Source: Actinomycetota bacterium
Lineage (GTDB): Bacteria > Actinomycetota > Thermoleophilia > Gaiellales > Gaiellaceae
Reading direction: 5' to 3'
Assembly (NCBI GenBank): GCA_013697465.1
Contig: JACCWU010000052.1
Span: 1-6,227, forward strand
Length of the DNA stretch: 6,227 nt
Positions 1-6,223 of the stretch are shown here, piece after piece. The position numbers and the translations under genes are program-made. Each line of letters begins with the position of its first letter. Position 1 is the first letter of the stretch. A model generated the notes under the pieces. That model ran no database searches. It was not told where the DNA came from and saw nothing but the letters and a program-made list of their open reading frames with translations.

Positions 1-609
1 GAAGTACAGGGCGTACAGGAGATCGACCGCCGGGTTGGCGGTGTGGACGGTGACGTCGGCGGGCGTGTCGATCAGAGCCTCCGAGTAGTTGAAGATGATC
101 TTCACACCCGCGTCGACCAGCGCATTCGCCGCATCCGGCGCACTGACTGCCGGCACGGCGAGGACGCCGACGATGATGTTGCGCTCACGGACGATGTCGG
201 TGAGATCGTCCATCGAGCTGACTTGCAGATCGCCGACCTTCTGGCCCACCTTCTCGGGATCGTTCTCGACGATGGCCGCGATCGTGATGCCGTGCTCGGC
301 GAAGATCGGTGAGCTGGCGATCGCGCTGCCGAGCCGGCCGACGCCGACGAGCGCAATGTTGTGCTGGCCCTGAGTGCGCAGGATCTTGCGGATCTCGTCG
401 AGCAGCGCTTCGGTGCGATAGCCGACGCCCCGCTTCCCGAACCTCCCGAACGCCGAGAGGTCACGCCTGATCTGCGTCGCGTTGATGTTCGTGTACTCCG
501 CGATCTCCTGAGACGAGATGCGGTCCTTCCCGATCTTCCGCGCCTGGGTGAGCACCTGCAGGTATCGGCTCAGACGGGCGGCGACACCCACAGTCAGACG
601 CTCGGTCAA
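1..609 (-). CDS. rex: Redox-sensing transcriptional repressor Rex (3' end cut by window edge)
   Basis: Rex is a cytoplasmic dimeric repressor that senses the NADH/NAD+ ratio: NADH binding releases it from operators of respiratory and fermentative genes. Seen here are 203 residues. Residues 1-80 form a winged helix, with a recognition segment around 43-64 (NATQIRRDLSAFG followed by RFGKRGVGY) that is strongly Rex-like. A Rossmann NAD(H)-binding domain follows, with the GVGRLG glycine loop at 89-94. The tail NPAVDLLYALYF (192-203) fits the C-terminal helix swapped between subunits. The family is usually about 210-220 residues, so only roughly ten are missing beyond base 1. I chose TTG at 607-609: AGGGG sits 4 nt upstream, the preceding in-frame stop is at 643-645, and the next start (GTG at 589-591) has no good ribosome site. 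The gene follows the glutaredoxin-like gene after a 77-nt gap holding an operator-like repeat. An oddity is VENDPEK (114-120) where many Rex proteins have FDxDPEK after the second strand. Confidence 0.95.
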   Translation of the reverse strand, partial: MTERLTVGVAARLSRYLQVLTQARKIGKDRISSQEIAEYTNINATQIRRDLSAFGRFGKRGVGYRTEALLDEIRKILRTQGQHNIALVGVGRLGSAIASSPIFAEHGITIAAIVENDPEKVGQKVGDLQVSSMDDLTDIVRERNIIVGVLAVPAVSAPDAANALVDAGVKIIFNYSEALIDTPADVTVHTANPAVDLLYALYF

Positions 610-613
610 GAGA

Positions 614-618
614 CCCCT
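614..618 (-). promoter_or_regulatory. Ribosome binding site deciding the rex TTG start
   Basis: Read on the minus strand, AGGGG lies 4 nt before the TTG at 607-609, within the context GGACAGGGG. No ATG exists between the upstream in-frame stop and the conserved winged-helix region, so this site supports TTG as the initiator. The spacing is at the short end of the normal range. Confidence 0.6.
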
Positions 619-629
619 GTCCTCGAACT

Positions 630-648
630 TTGTGACAAAGCGTCACGA
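630..648. promoter_or_regulatory. Candidate Rex operator upstream of rex
   Basis: The plus strand reads TTGTGAC-AAAGC-GTCACGA: two 7-base arms that pair at six of seven positions around a 5-base centre. Its left half resembles the known Rex operator half-site TTGTGAA, and the right half resembles TTCACAA. The overlapping sequence at 628-640, CTTTGTGACAAAG, is itself a 6-bp inverted repeat with a one-base centre. The site lies 21 nt before the TTG start of rex, in the only sizeable gap of the left gene group. Against it, the distance between the TGTGA and TCACG cores is one base longer than in the classical 16-18 bp operator. Autoregulation of rex is common in actinobacteria, which makes the placement plausible. 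Confidence 0.45.
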
Positions 649-686
649 TTGTGCCAGTGGGCGCGCGGGACCCGCCGAAAGAACCG

Positions 687-932
687 TCAACGATGGACGG
701 TCTGCAACCGGGCGCGGAGAGCATCCGGAGGCACGAAGTACGTAAACGCGCGCTCACCGTCGATCTCGACGACCGGCAAGAGCTCGCGGTAGCGCGCCTC
801 GAGCTGCGGATCGCCTCCGATGTCCACGAGATCGAGCTCGAACTCGAGGTCGGCACCGGCCTCGCGCACGACTTCGAGCGCACGCTCGCAGAGGTGGCAG
901 CCCGCCGCGTGGTAGAGCGTGACCCGGCGCAG
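687..932 (-). CDS. Glutaredoxin-like (DUF836) thiol-redox protein, probable CTG start
   Basis: This is a small cytoplasmic thioredoxin-fold protein of about 81 residues, the usual size for the family. If initiated at CTG (930-932) it begins M-RRVTLYHAAGCHLCERAL. The redox motif CHLC is at residues 12-15, directly after the first strand, and LPVVEIDG at 52-59 supplies the cis-proline loop and following strand typical of glutaredoxin-like DUF836 proteins. The exact substrate is unknown; family members are presumed thiol-disulfide oxidoreductases. The start lies 5 nt after the glutamate dehydrogenase stop, so translation is probably coupled. No ATG, GTG or TTG occurs in this frame between about 1070 and the CxxC motif; the first in-frame GTG comes after the active site. 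CTG is therefore the simplest start, although the ribosome site is weak (AGAGG about 18 nt upstream). The reading frame stays open far upstream inside the dehydrogenase, but that extension is a GC-rich shadow. The following gene is rex, 77 nt away. Confidence 0.8.
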   Translation of the reverse strand: MRRVTLYHAAGCHLCERALEVVREAGADLEFELDLVDIGGDPQLEARYRELLPVVEIDGERAFTYFVPPDALRARLQTVHR

Positions 933-937
933 AGGTG

Positions 938-2209
938 TTACGGGTAGAGACCTCTGGTCGTCGTAGCCTCGGCTACCCGCTGCACCGCGATCCCGTAGGC
1001 CGCCATGCGCATGGTGGTGTCCCGGCTCGCCCGTGTCTGCCAGGTCTCCTCGAACGCCCTCCCGACGATGTCGTGGAGCTTTGCGTTGACCTCGTCCTCG
1101 CGCCAGAAGTACTCCTGCAGCCCCTGCACCCACTCGAAGTACGACACGATCACGCCGCCCGCGTTGGCCAGGACGTCTGGCAGCACGAGGACGCCGCGAT
1201 CTTCGAGGATCGCGTCCGCGGCCGGCGTGACGGGGCCGTTCGCCCCTTCGCAGACGATCGTGGCCTTCACGCGGTCCGCGTTCTCCTCGGTCACGACCTG
1301 CTCGAGCGCGCACGGCGCGAAGATGTCGCACTCGAGCTCGACGAGCTCCTCGTTCGTGACCGGATCGGCGTTCGCGAGCCCGGTGAGCGTGCCGGCCTCC
1401 TGCTTGTGCGCAAGCGCCGCCGGAATGTCGATCCCCATCGGGTTGTAGACACCGCCGCGCGAGTCCGAGACGGCCACCACCGTCGCGCCCTCCCCGTGGA
1501 GGAGGCGGGCAAGATGCGCGCCGACGTTGCCGAAGCCCTGGATCGAGACCGTGTAGTCGCTCACCCGCTTGCCCTCCTTCACCGAGAGCGCCTGGATGCA
1601 GTAGAGAGAGCCGCGCGCGGTGGCCTCCTCTCTTCCGAGCGAACCTCCGATCGATAGCGGCTTGCCCGTCACGACGCCGAGCACGGAGTGGCCCTTGTTC
1701 ATCGAGTACGTGTCGAATATCCACGCCATGACGCGGCCGTCCGTGCCGACATCGGGTGCGGGGATGTCCCGCTCGGGGCCGATGTCGTTGATGATCTCGC
1801 TCGTGTAGCGGCGGGTCATCCGCTCGAGCTCCGACGCCGAGAGGCTCTTCGGATCGCAGACCACGCCACCTTTCGCCCCCCCGAACGGCAATGCCATGAG
1901 GGCGCACTTCCAGGTCATCCACATCGACAGGGACTTGACCTCGTCGAGGGTGACGTCGGGGTGGTAGCGAATGCCGCCCTTGGAGGGGCCGCGCGCGATG
2001 TTGTGGGTCACGCGGTAGCCGGCGAACACCTCGACCGAGCCGTCGTCCATCGCAACCGGGATGGAGACCTCCACCGCCTTCTTGCACTGCGACAGGACGC
2101 GGATGAGGTTCGCGTCGATGGAGAAGACGTCCCCCACCTTCCTCAGCTGCGACTTGGCCAACTCGTACGGGTTCTCGCGGAGGTGGCTGGCCACCACGGC
2201 TTCGGACAT
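938..2209 (-). CDS. gdhA: Glutamate dehydrogenase (Glu/Leu/Phe/Val dehydrogenase family, probably NAD-dependent)
   Basis: The enzyme interconverts glutamate and 2-oxoglutarate plus ammonia with NAD(P)H, linking nitrogen and carbon metabolism in the cytoplasm. It has 423 residues, the normal size for small hexameric enzymes. The N-terminal substrate domain (about 35-165) carries GPSKGGIRYHP (K77), MTWK (K101), LPFGGAKGGV (K113) and APDVGT (D153). The spacings between these residues (24, 12 and 40) equal those of the catalytic Lys89, Lys113, Lys125 and Asp165 in Clostridium symbiosum GDH. The Rossmann domain has GFGNVG at 225-230 and an acidic D249 in VAVSDS, which fits NAD preference as in GudB/RocG-type enzymes; NADP or dual use cannot be excluded. 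The ATG is well supported by GGAGG 6 nt upstream. It lies 59 nt after the protease gene and is followed after 5 nt by the glutaredoxin-like gene, then rex, so its NADH output and the NADH sensor are neighbours. Leucine or phenylalanine dehydrogenase is less likely given the length and overall similarity to GDH. Confidence 0.95.
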   Translation of the reverse strand: MSEAVVASHLRENPYELAKSQLRKVGDVFSIDANLIRVLSQCKKAVEVSIPVAMDDGSVEVFAGYRVTHNIARGPSKGGIRYHPDVTLDEVKSLSMWMTWKCALMALPFGGAKGGVVCDPKSLSASELERMTRRYTSEIINDIGPERDIPAPDVGTDGRVMAWIFDTYSMNKGHSVLGVVTGKPLSIGGSLGREEATARGSLYCIQALSVKEGKRVSDYTVSIQGFGNVGAHLARLLHGEGATVVAVSDSRGGVYNPMGIDIPAALAHKQEAGTLTGLANADPVTNEELVELECDIFAPCALEQVVTEENADRVKATIVCEGANGPVTPAADAILEDRGVLVLPDVLANAGGVIVSYFEWVQGLQEYFWREDEVNAKLHDIVGRAFEETWQTRASRDTTMRMAAYGIAVQRVAEATTTRGLYP

Positions 2210-2215
2210 CGAATG

Positions 2216-2220
2216 CCTCC
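2216..2220 (-). promoter_or_regulatory. Strong ribosome binding site of the glutamate dehydrogenase gene
   Basis: GGAGG on the minus strand sits 6 nt before the ATG at 2207-2209. It is the best Shine-Dalgarno match in the window and fixes the start. The 59-nt gap between the protease stop and this gene has room for a promoter, but I see no convincing -35/-10 pair and no terminator hairpin with a T run. Confidence 0.75.
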
Positions 2221-2268
2221 CGGGCTCGTCTGGACGCGTGCGAGGATACTCCGCCTCTCCGGCCTGTG

Positions 2269-4794
2269 CTACCGGACGACGTAGTCGACCGACTCGACCT
2301 GCCGGCGCGTGCCGTCCCCCGGCCGTGCCACGAGCTTGACGACGTAGGCCCCGCGCCGAAGGCGCTCACCTTGTGGGCTGCGGCCGGTCAAGCCGAACGA
2401 GTAGCGCCCCGGCAGAAGCTCGCGTCTCGTCGAGAGGACGCCGAGAAGCTTCCGCCCTCGCCAGAGCTGCACCTGGAGCACCTCGACGGGTCGCACCTGC
2501 GGATCGGGGCCGTCCTCGATCGCACCCGCGACGAAGCTCACGACTGCAGGCGTCGCGTCCGAGATACGGTCGCCCGTCTCCTCGACCACGACCTGTGACA
2601 CGAGGTCGACGTCGGCCGCCGGCGCTGCCATCGCCCAGGGGAGCCGAATGGAGGGTGATCCGTCGACCTGCAGGACGAGCTCGCCGACCGCGGCTCCGAG
2701 CTCGTCGGAGGTGTCTCGGACCTCCGCGCGGAGCACGACCTCGCCACTCCGGCCCGCGCGCAGCCGCAGGCGCTCGCTCACCGGGGCGACCTCGACGCCC
2801 GTCGCGCGGCCGCTCGACTCGATCGAGACGGTCACCCGTCGCGTGCTGAGGTTTCTCAGCAGGATCGCCCGCTCGACGGCGAGCGGGCCGTTGGGTGCGG
2901 CCCCGAACGACACGACCCCCGGCTCGGCGACGACCTCCTGCTGCACGGCGGCCTGCAGGTCGAGCATGCCGGCTCCGGCGGCGGACTCGTCATCCGCCGG
3001 CCGCGCGGAGCCCACGAGGAGGCCCAGAAGGCCTGCCGCGGTCGCCCGCGGTCGCGCCTCGGCGAGTACGGCGGCGGCTCCCGCAACGACGGCGGCTGCA
3101 ACGCTCGTTCCGCTGACGGTGCCGTATCTCACCTCGCCCTCGTCCCCCCGGCCCGGCTCGGAGGTCGGCACGGAGACCCCGGGGGCCACGAGCTCGGGCT
3201 TGAGGACGCCGCCGAAGGCGAGGCCCCGCGAGGAGAACGCCGCGACCGAGCCTCCGTCCGGGTTTTGCGCCGTATCCACGGCCCCGATCGCGACATCGAC
3301 TGGGATCCCGGATGCGTGTAGCGCGCGGATCGTCTGTGCGAGCGCGTCGGGCAGGCCCACGACGGGCACGCCCGCAGGAACCTCGAGGCCGAAAGCGCCG
3401 GCGGGAAGCAGTCCGTCGACGAGCACGGACCGTGCTCCCGCGCCGGCAGCCTCCTCGACGGTTTCCTCGGACAGCCCCCCTCGAGGGAGTAGGACTGCGC
3501 GTCCGGCGATGTCGCTCACGCCGTCCTCGCCGAAGAAGCCGGCGATGCCACGCGACGTCACCGAGCGCGGCACCGGCGTCAAGCTCGCAGTGACCGCCTC
3601 GGTGGGCGCGCCGCCGAGCGGCATCGTGCCGTCGAAGAGCACCCTCAACCCTGCCCGCACGTGGACACGCACCGTGGGTGACGCGAGACGTCCGTCGGCG
3701 GCTGCGACCGTCAACGCCGCGGGGGCGCCTCCCGGGCCCGCGATGCTCCCGAACACGGGACCCGCCTGCCCGTCGTTCCCCGCGGGTGCGACAACGAGAA
3801 CGTCGAGGGCACTCGCTCCCGCGACCGCGCGGGCAAGCGGACCGTCCGGGAATGCGGCGTACGGCTCCGCGACGCCGATGAGGGCGATGCGCACGGCATC
3901 GTGGGCGTCGCCGTCCCCCGAGGGATCGACCGCGGCCTCGAGCCCGGCGAGGATCTGATCGGTCCGGGAGTACACGGCGTACCCGCCTTCCGCGTCCGGT
4001 TGCCAACCGGCGACCCGGATCGGGAGGATGAAGGCGCCCGGCGCGACTCCGTGCAAGCCGCCCGGCCCCTCCGACCCGGCAACGATTCCGGCGAGCTCGG
4101 TCCCATGCCGCTCCGGTCGGCCGGGCACGCTGGGATGAGGCTGGGCGACGCCGCCGCTCCCCGGGGTCAGCACGTCCATGCCCACGAGGACGCGCTCACG
4201 GAGGAAGGGATGCGAGACGTCGACTCCGGTGTCGAGCAGGCCCACGGTGACGCCGCGCCCGCCGAGGCCGGGAACGCCGAGCCCGGGGACGGACGCCGCG
4301 GTCGGAAGCCCGAGCGCCGTGTCGTGGGCGGCGGGATAAGAGATCCGCACCGGATAGACGCCGGCAACCTCGCGGTCGCGGTCGAGGAGCGAGAGCGAGG
4401 TGGGATCGAGCTGGGCCGAGAACGCGTTGAGCACGCGGGTGTACCGGTATTCGGCCGCGACCCGGGCTCCGCTCGCTGAAACCCGGCGCAGGAACTGCTG
4501 CTGCTCCGCTTCGGCCTCCGCGGTCCAGCGACGCATCTGCGCCTCGGTCGCCCGCCCTCCTTCGGCCCGAACCCGGGAGGCGAGTGACGAGCCGCGCAGC
4601 ACGACGACGTACCGCTGGGCGGTCGAGACGGCGGCGCGCACGCCGAGCACTCCCTGCCAGCCCGCCTCGTCGATCGAGGTCACCGTCGGATCGGCGGCGC
4701 GGGTCTGCGCGCCTCCGAGGAGAAGGGCGACGATCGCCACGGTTGCCGCCAAGGCAACGAGTCCGAAAGCTCTACGAGAGCGACGCGTACGCAT
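2269..4794 (-). CDS. Secreted subtilisin-like S8 serine peptidase with PA domain and FlgD-like C-terminus
   Basis: This is an 841-residue extracellular endopeptidase precursor. A signal peptide is evident: basic RTRRSRR start, hydrophobic stretch about 10-28, and AxA-type processing near residue 33. An inhibitor I9-like propeptide spans about 60-152 (YVVVLRG to GVYPVR). The catalytic domain has Asp188 in GLLDTGVDVSHP, His230 in RHGTELAGIVAG, oxyanion Asn340 in APAGNDG, and Ser564 in SGTSVAA. A protease-associated (PA) domain is inserted at about 372-505, recognised by GRAVLLPRGGLSEETVEEAAGAGA and IPVVxL-type strands, as in Vpr-like and lactocepin-like S8 enzymes. Residues about 622-722 look like an Ig/Fn3-type sandwich, and about 765-840 resemble a FlgD Ig-like module (PGRYSFGLTGRS...GAYVVKLVA). 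No LPxTG motif or C-terminal membrane helix is present, so it is probably released. The start overlaps tsaD by 23 nt and has GGAG 4 nt upstream. An oddity is that the usual Pro and aromatic or His after the serine motif are Ala568 and Val569. Substrate unknown. Confidence 0.93.
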   Translation of the reverse strand: MRTRRSRRAFGLVALAATVAIVALLLGGAQTRAADPTVTSIDEAGWQGVLGVRAAVSTAQRYVVVLRGSSLASRVRAEGGRATEAQMRRWTAEAEAEQQQFLRRVSASGARVAAEYRYTRVLNAFSAQLDPTSLSLLDRDREVAGVYPVRISYPAAHDTALGLPTAASVPGLGVPGLGGRGVTVGLLDTGVDVSHPFLRERVLVGMDVLTPGSGGVAQPHPSVPGRPERHGTELAGIVAGSEGPGGLHGVAPGAFILPIRVAGWQPDAEGGYAVYSRTDQILAGLEAAVDPSGDGDAHDAVRIALIGVAEPYAAFPDGPLARAVAGASALDVLVVAPAGNDGQAGPVFGSIAGPGGAPAALTVAAADGRLASPTVRVHVRAGLRVLFDGTMPLGGAPTEAVTASLTPVPRSVTSRGIAGFFGEDGVSDIAGRAVLLPRGGLSEETVEEAAGAGARSVLVDGLLPAGAFGLEVPAGVPVVGLPDALAQTIRALHASGIPVDVAIGAVDTAQNPDGGSVAAFSSRGLAFGGVLKPELVAPGVSVPTSEPGRGDEGEVRYGTVSGTSVAAAVVAGAAAVLAEARPRATAAGLLGLLVGSARPADDESAAGAGMLDLQAAVQQEVVAEPGVVSFGAAPNGPLAVERAILLRNLSTRRVTVSIESSGRATGVEVAPVSERLRLRAGRSGEVVLRAEVRDTSDELGAAVGELVLQVDGSPSIRLPWAMAAPAADVDLVSQVVVEETGDRISDATPAVVSFVAGAIEDGPDPQVRPVEVLQVQLWRGRKLLGVLSTRRELLPGRYSFGLTGRSPQGERLRRGAYVVKLVARPGDGTRRQVESVDYVVR

Positions 4795-5737
4795 CCAGCT
4801 CCAGATAGTGCGGGTACGGCAGCATCTCCCCGTAGCGCGCGGCCGAGGCGATCATGGCCGCATTGTCCGTACACAGCTCGAGAGGGGCGAACCTGGCGTC
4901 CGGAAGCGCCCGCCGGAGCTCCGAGTTCGCAGCCACGCCGCCGACGACCGCAAGGCTGTCGAGACCCCTGAGCTCCGCGGCCTCGCGAGCTCGGCCAACG
5001 AGAGCGCGGACGAGCGCGCGCTGGTACGACGCCGCGAGATCGGCCTTCCGACGCTCGGCCTCAGCGACGCCGAGGTCGCGCACCGTGTACAGCAGCGAGG
5101 TCTTGAGACCCGAGAAAGAGAAGTCGAGGCCCTCGACCCGGGCAACAGGGAACCGGAACGCTTCGGGATCCCCCTCCCGTGCGAGCCCGTCGATCGCGGC
5201 TCCTCCCGGGTACCCGAGTCCCAACAGTCGCGCGCCCTTGTCGAACGCCTCCCCGGCAGCGTCGTCGAGCGTCGTCCCCAAGCGCTCTGAGCTGCCGTGC
5301 CCACCGACCGCCAGCAGCAACGTGTGCCCGCCGCTGGCGAGCAGGCAGAGAAACGGAGGAGCGAGCGGATTCGGCCCCAGGTACAGCGAAGCGACGTGCC
5401 CGTCGAGATGGTCCACGGGTGCGAGCGGCAGCCGCCGCGACCAGGCAAGCGCCTTCGCCGCCGAGATCCCGACGAGGAGCGCGCCGACGAGCCCCGGCCC
5501 CTGCGTCACCGCCACGCGGTCGATGTCGCCCATGGTGGTGCCCGAATCGTCCAGTGCCCGCCGAAGCACCGGGAGCACGAGCTCGAGATGGTGCCGAGAA
5601 GCCACCTCGGGCACGACTCCTCCATACGGTGAGTGAAGCTCTGCCTGGGACGACACGACTGACGAGTGCACCTCTCCCGCCTCGCTGACGACAGCAGCGG
5701 CCGTCTCGTCGCACGAGGTCTCGATGCCGAGGATCAC
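4772..5737 (-). CDS. tsaD: tRNA N6-adenosine threonylcarbamoyltransferase TsaD (Kae1/YgjD family)
   Basis: TsaD transfers the threonylcarbamoyl group from threonylcarbamoyl-AMP to A37 of ANN-decoding tRNAs, working with TsaB and TsaE in the cytoplasm. The protein has 321 residues, slightly shorter than the usual 330-345. It opens with the ASKHA phosphate loop ILGIETSCDETAAA (2-15). PEVASRHH (43-50) follows, then the metal ligands His110 and His114 in HLDGH, ASGGHT (134-139), GYPGG (175-179), VGGVAAN (265-271) and the third metal ligand Asp291 in CTDNAAMIA. The set of family motifs is complete, so the enzyme should be active. The GTG at 5735-5737 is chosen because it places IETSCDE at the normal distance from the N-terminus and overlaps the rimI stop in a GTGA junction. 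A GAGAAGG stretch a few bases upstream may serve as ribosome site. It follows rimI and overlaps the S8 peptidase gene by 23 nt, consistent with one polycistronic message. Confidence 0.97.
   Translation of the reverse strand: MILGIETSCDETAAAVVSEAGEVHSSVVSSQAELHSPYGGVVPEVASRHHLELVLPVLRRALDDSGTTMGDIDRVAVTQGPGLVGALLVGISAAKALAWSRRLPLAPVDHLDGHVASLYLGPNPLAPPFLCLLASGGHTLLLAVGGHGSSERLGTTLDDAAGEAFDKGARLLGLGYPGGAAIDGLAREGDPEAFRFPVARVEGLDFSFSGLKTSLLYTVRDLGVAEAERRKADLAASYQRALVRALVGRAREAAELRGLDSLAVVGGVAANSELRRALPDARFAPLELCTDNAAMIASAARYGEMLPYPHYLELDAYASLS
4799..4802 (-). promoter_or_regulatory. Ribosome binding site of the S8 peptidase inside the end of tsaD
   Basis: GGAG on the minus strand, 4 nt before the ATG at 4792-4794, lies entirely within the last codons of tsaD. 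It supports a start that keeps the full basic n-region of the signal peptide and implies that ribosomes finishing tsaD can reinitiate on the protease. Confidence 0.5.
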
Positions 5738-6198
5738 GAGGCCTTCTCGGCGGAGGCCGGCTCCCGCCACATGATCAGCGCGTCCTCGCGGTTGTCCGTG
5801 TAGTACCCGCGGCGGATGCCGCGCGGCTCGAAGCCGAGGCGCTCGTAGAGCCGGATTGCCTCGACGTTCGAGACTCGCACCTCGAGCGTGTAACCGCGAC
5901 GAGGATCCGCCGCCGTCAACTCGAACAGTCGATCGAGAAGCGTCTTCGCGATTCCGCGACGCCGGAACTCGCGCGCGACGGCGACGTTCATCACGTGCCA
6001 TGCGTCGACGTAGCGCGACACGATGGCGTATCCCACGAGCACGTCAGTCTCGTCGTAGGCCCCGAGTGCCAGGGAGCTCGGCTTCTGGAGCTCGGCGGCG
6101 AACATGGCACGCGACCACGGCGACGGGTACGACGCGCGCTCGATCTCGTCGACCGCGTCCAGGTCCTGTGTCTCCAGCCGGCGCAGGTCGACGTTCAT
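5734..6198 (-). CDS. rimI: Ribosomal-protein-alanine N-acetyltransferase RimI (GNAT family)
   Basis: RimI acetylates the N-terminal alanine of ribosomal protein S18 in E. coli; actinobacterial homologues may have wider substrates. The 154-residue length is typical. The N-terminus LRRLETQDLDAVDEIERASYPSPWSRAMF is characteristic of RimI. The acetyl-CoA pyrophosphate loop is REFRRRGIA (76-84) after strand MNVAV. The candidate catalytic pair is Glu106 in TLEVRVSN and Tyr118 in RLYERLGF; their spacing of 12 equals that of Glu103/Tyr115 in Salmonella RimI. The C-terminal GYYTDNREDALIMW closes the fold. The ATG at 6196-6198 overlaps the stop of an upstream reading frame (ATGA) and lies inside the 3' arm of a perfect 13-bp inverted repeat, with a purine-rich AAGGG 7 nt upstream in the loop. 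The gene ends within the GTG of tsaD. The rimI–tsaD neighbourhood is common in bacteria and confirms the assignment over a generic GNAT. Confidence 0.95.
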   Translation of the reverse strand: MNVDLRRLETQDLDAVDEIERASYPSPWSRAMFAAELQKPSSLALGAYDETDVLVGYAIVSRYVDAWHVMNVAVAREFRRRGIAKTLLDRLFELTAADPRRGYTLEVRVSNVEAIRLYERLGFEPRGIRRGYYTDNREDALIMWREPASAEKAS

Positions 6199-6223
6199 GC
6201 GCCCACCCTTGGCGCATGAACGT
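6191..6223. repeat. Perfect 13-bp inverted repeat covering the rimI start codon
   Basis: Bases 6191-6203 (ACGTTCATGCGCC) and 6211-6223 (GGCGCATGAACGT) are exact reverse complements separated by 7 bases. In the minus-strand message this folds into a 13-bp stem with loop AAGGGUG. The loop holds the only purine-rich ribosome-site candidate, and the 3' arm holds the rimI AUG. The structure would hide the start unless ribosomes translating the upstream gene open it. No U run follows, so it is not an intrinsic terminator. The repeat is certain from sequence; the regulatory role is inference. Confidence 0.7.

Noticed and set aside
665..675. Palindrome GCGGGACCCGC in the gap before rex, considered as a terminator.
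   Set aside because: The arms leave only one central base, no T run follows, and such short GC palindromes are expected in this composition.
2210..2268. Search for a promoter or terminator between the protease and the dehydrogenase genes.
   Set aside because: No convincing -35/-10 pair and no hairpin with a T run was seen; only the ribosome binding site is clear.
687..2369. A 560-residue minus-strand reading frame that runs through the dehydrogenase into the glutaredoxin-like protein.
   Set aside because: Only its last 81 residues look like a real protein. The upstream part is an Arg/Gly-rich shadow of the dehydrogenase frame, which has full family motifs.
2648..3958. A 436-codon plus-strand open frame antisense to the protease.
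   Set aside because: Composition is low-complexity Ser/Thr/Pro/Arg/Ala, typical of the antisense of GC-rich genes. It lacks any recognisable domain, and the opposite strand encodes a convincing S8 peptidase.
4400..5290. Long plus-strand open frame across the protease start and tsaD.
   Set aside because: It crosses two well-supported minus-strand genes and has no family features; it is a shadow of GC-rich codon use.
5738..6001. N-terminal extension of tsaD upstream of the GTG.
   Set aside because: The extra residues are an Arg-rich shadow of rimI. TsaD proteins begin with the xILGIETSCDE segment, which matches the GTG at 5735-5737.
6215..6217. A second ATG in the 5' arm of the hairpin as an alternative rimI start.
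   Set aside because: It is 19 nt upstream and therefore out of frame with rimI; it simply mirrors the palindromic CATG in the repeat.
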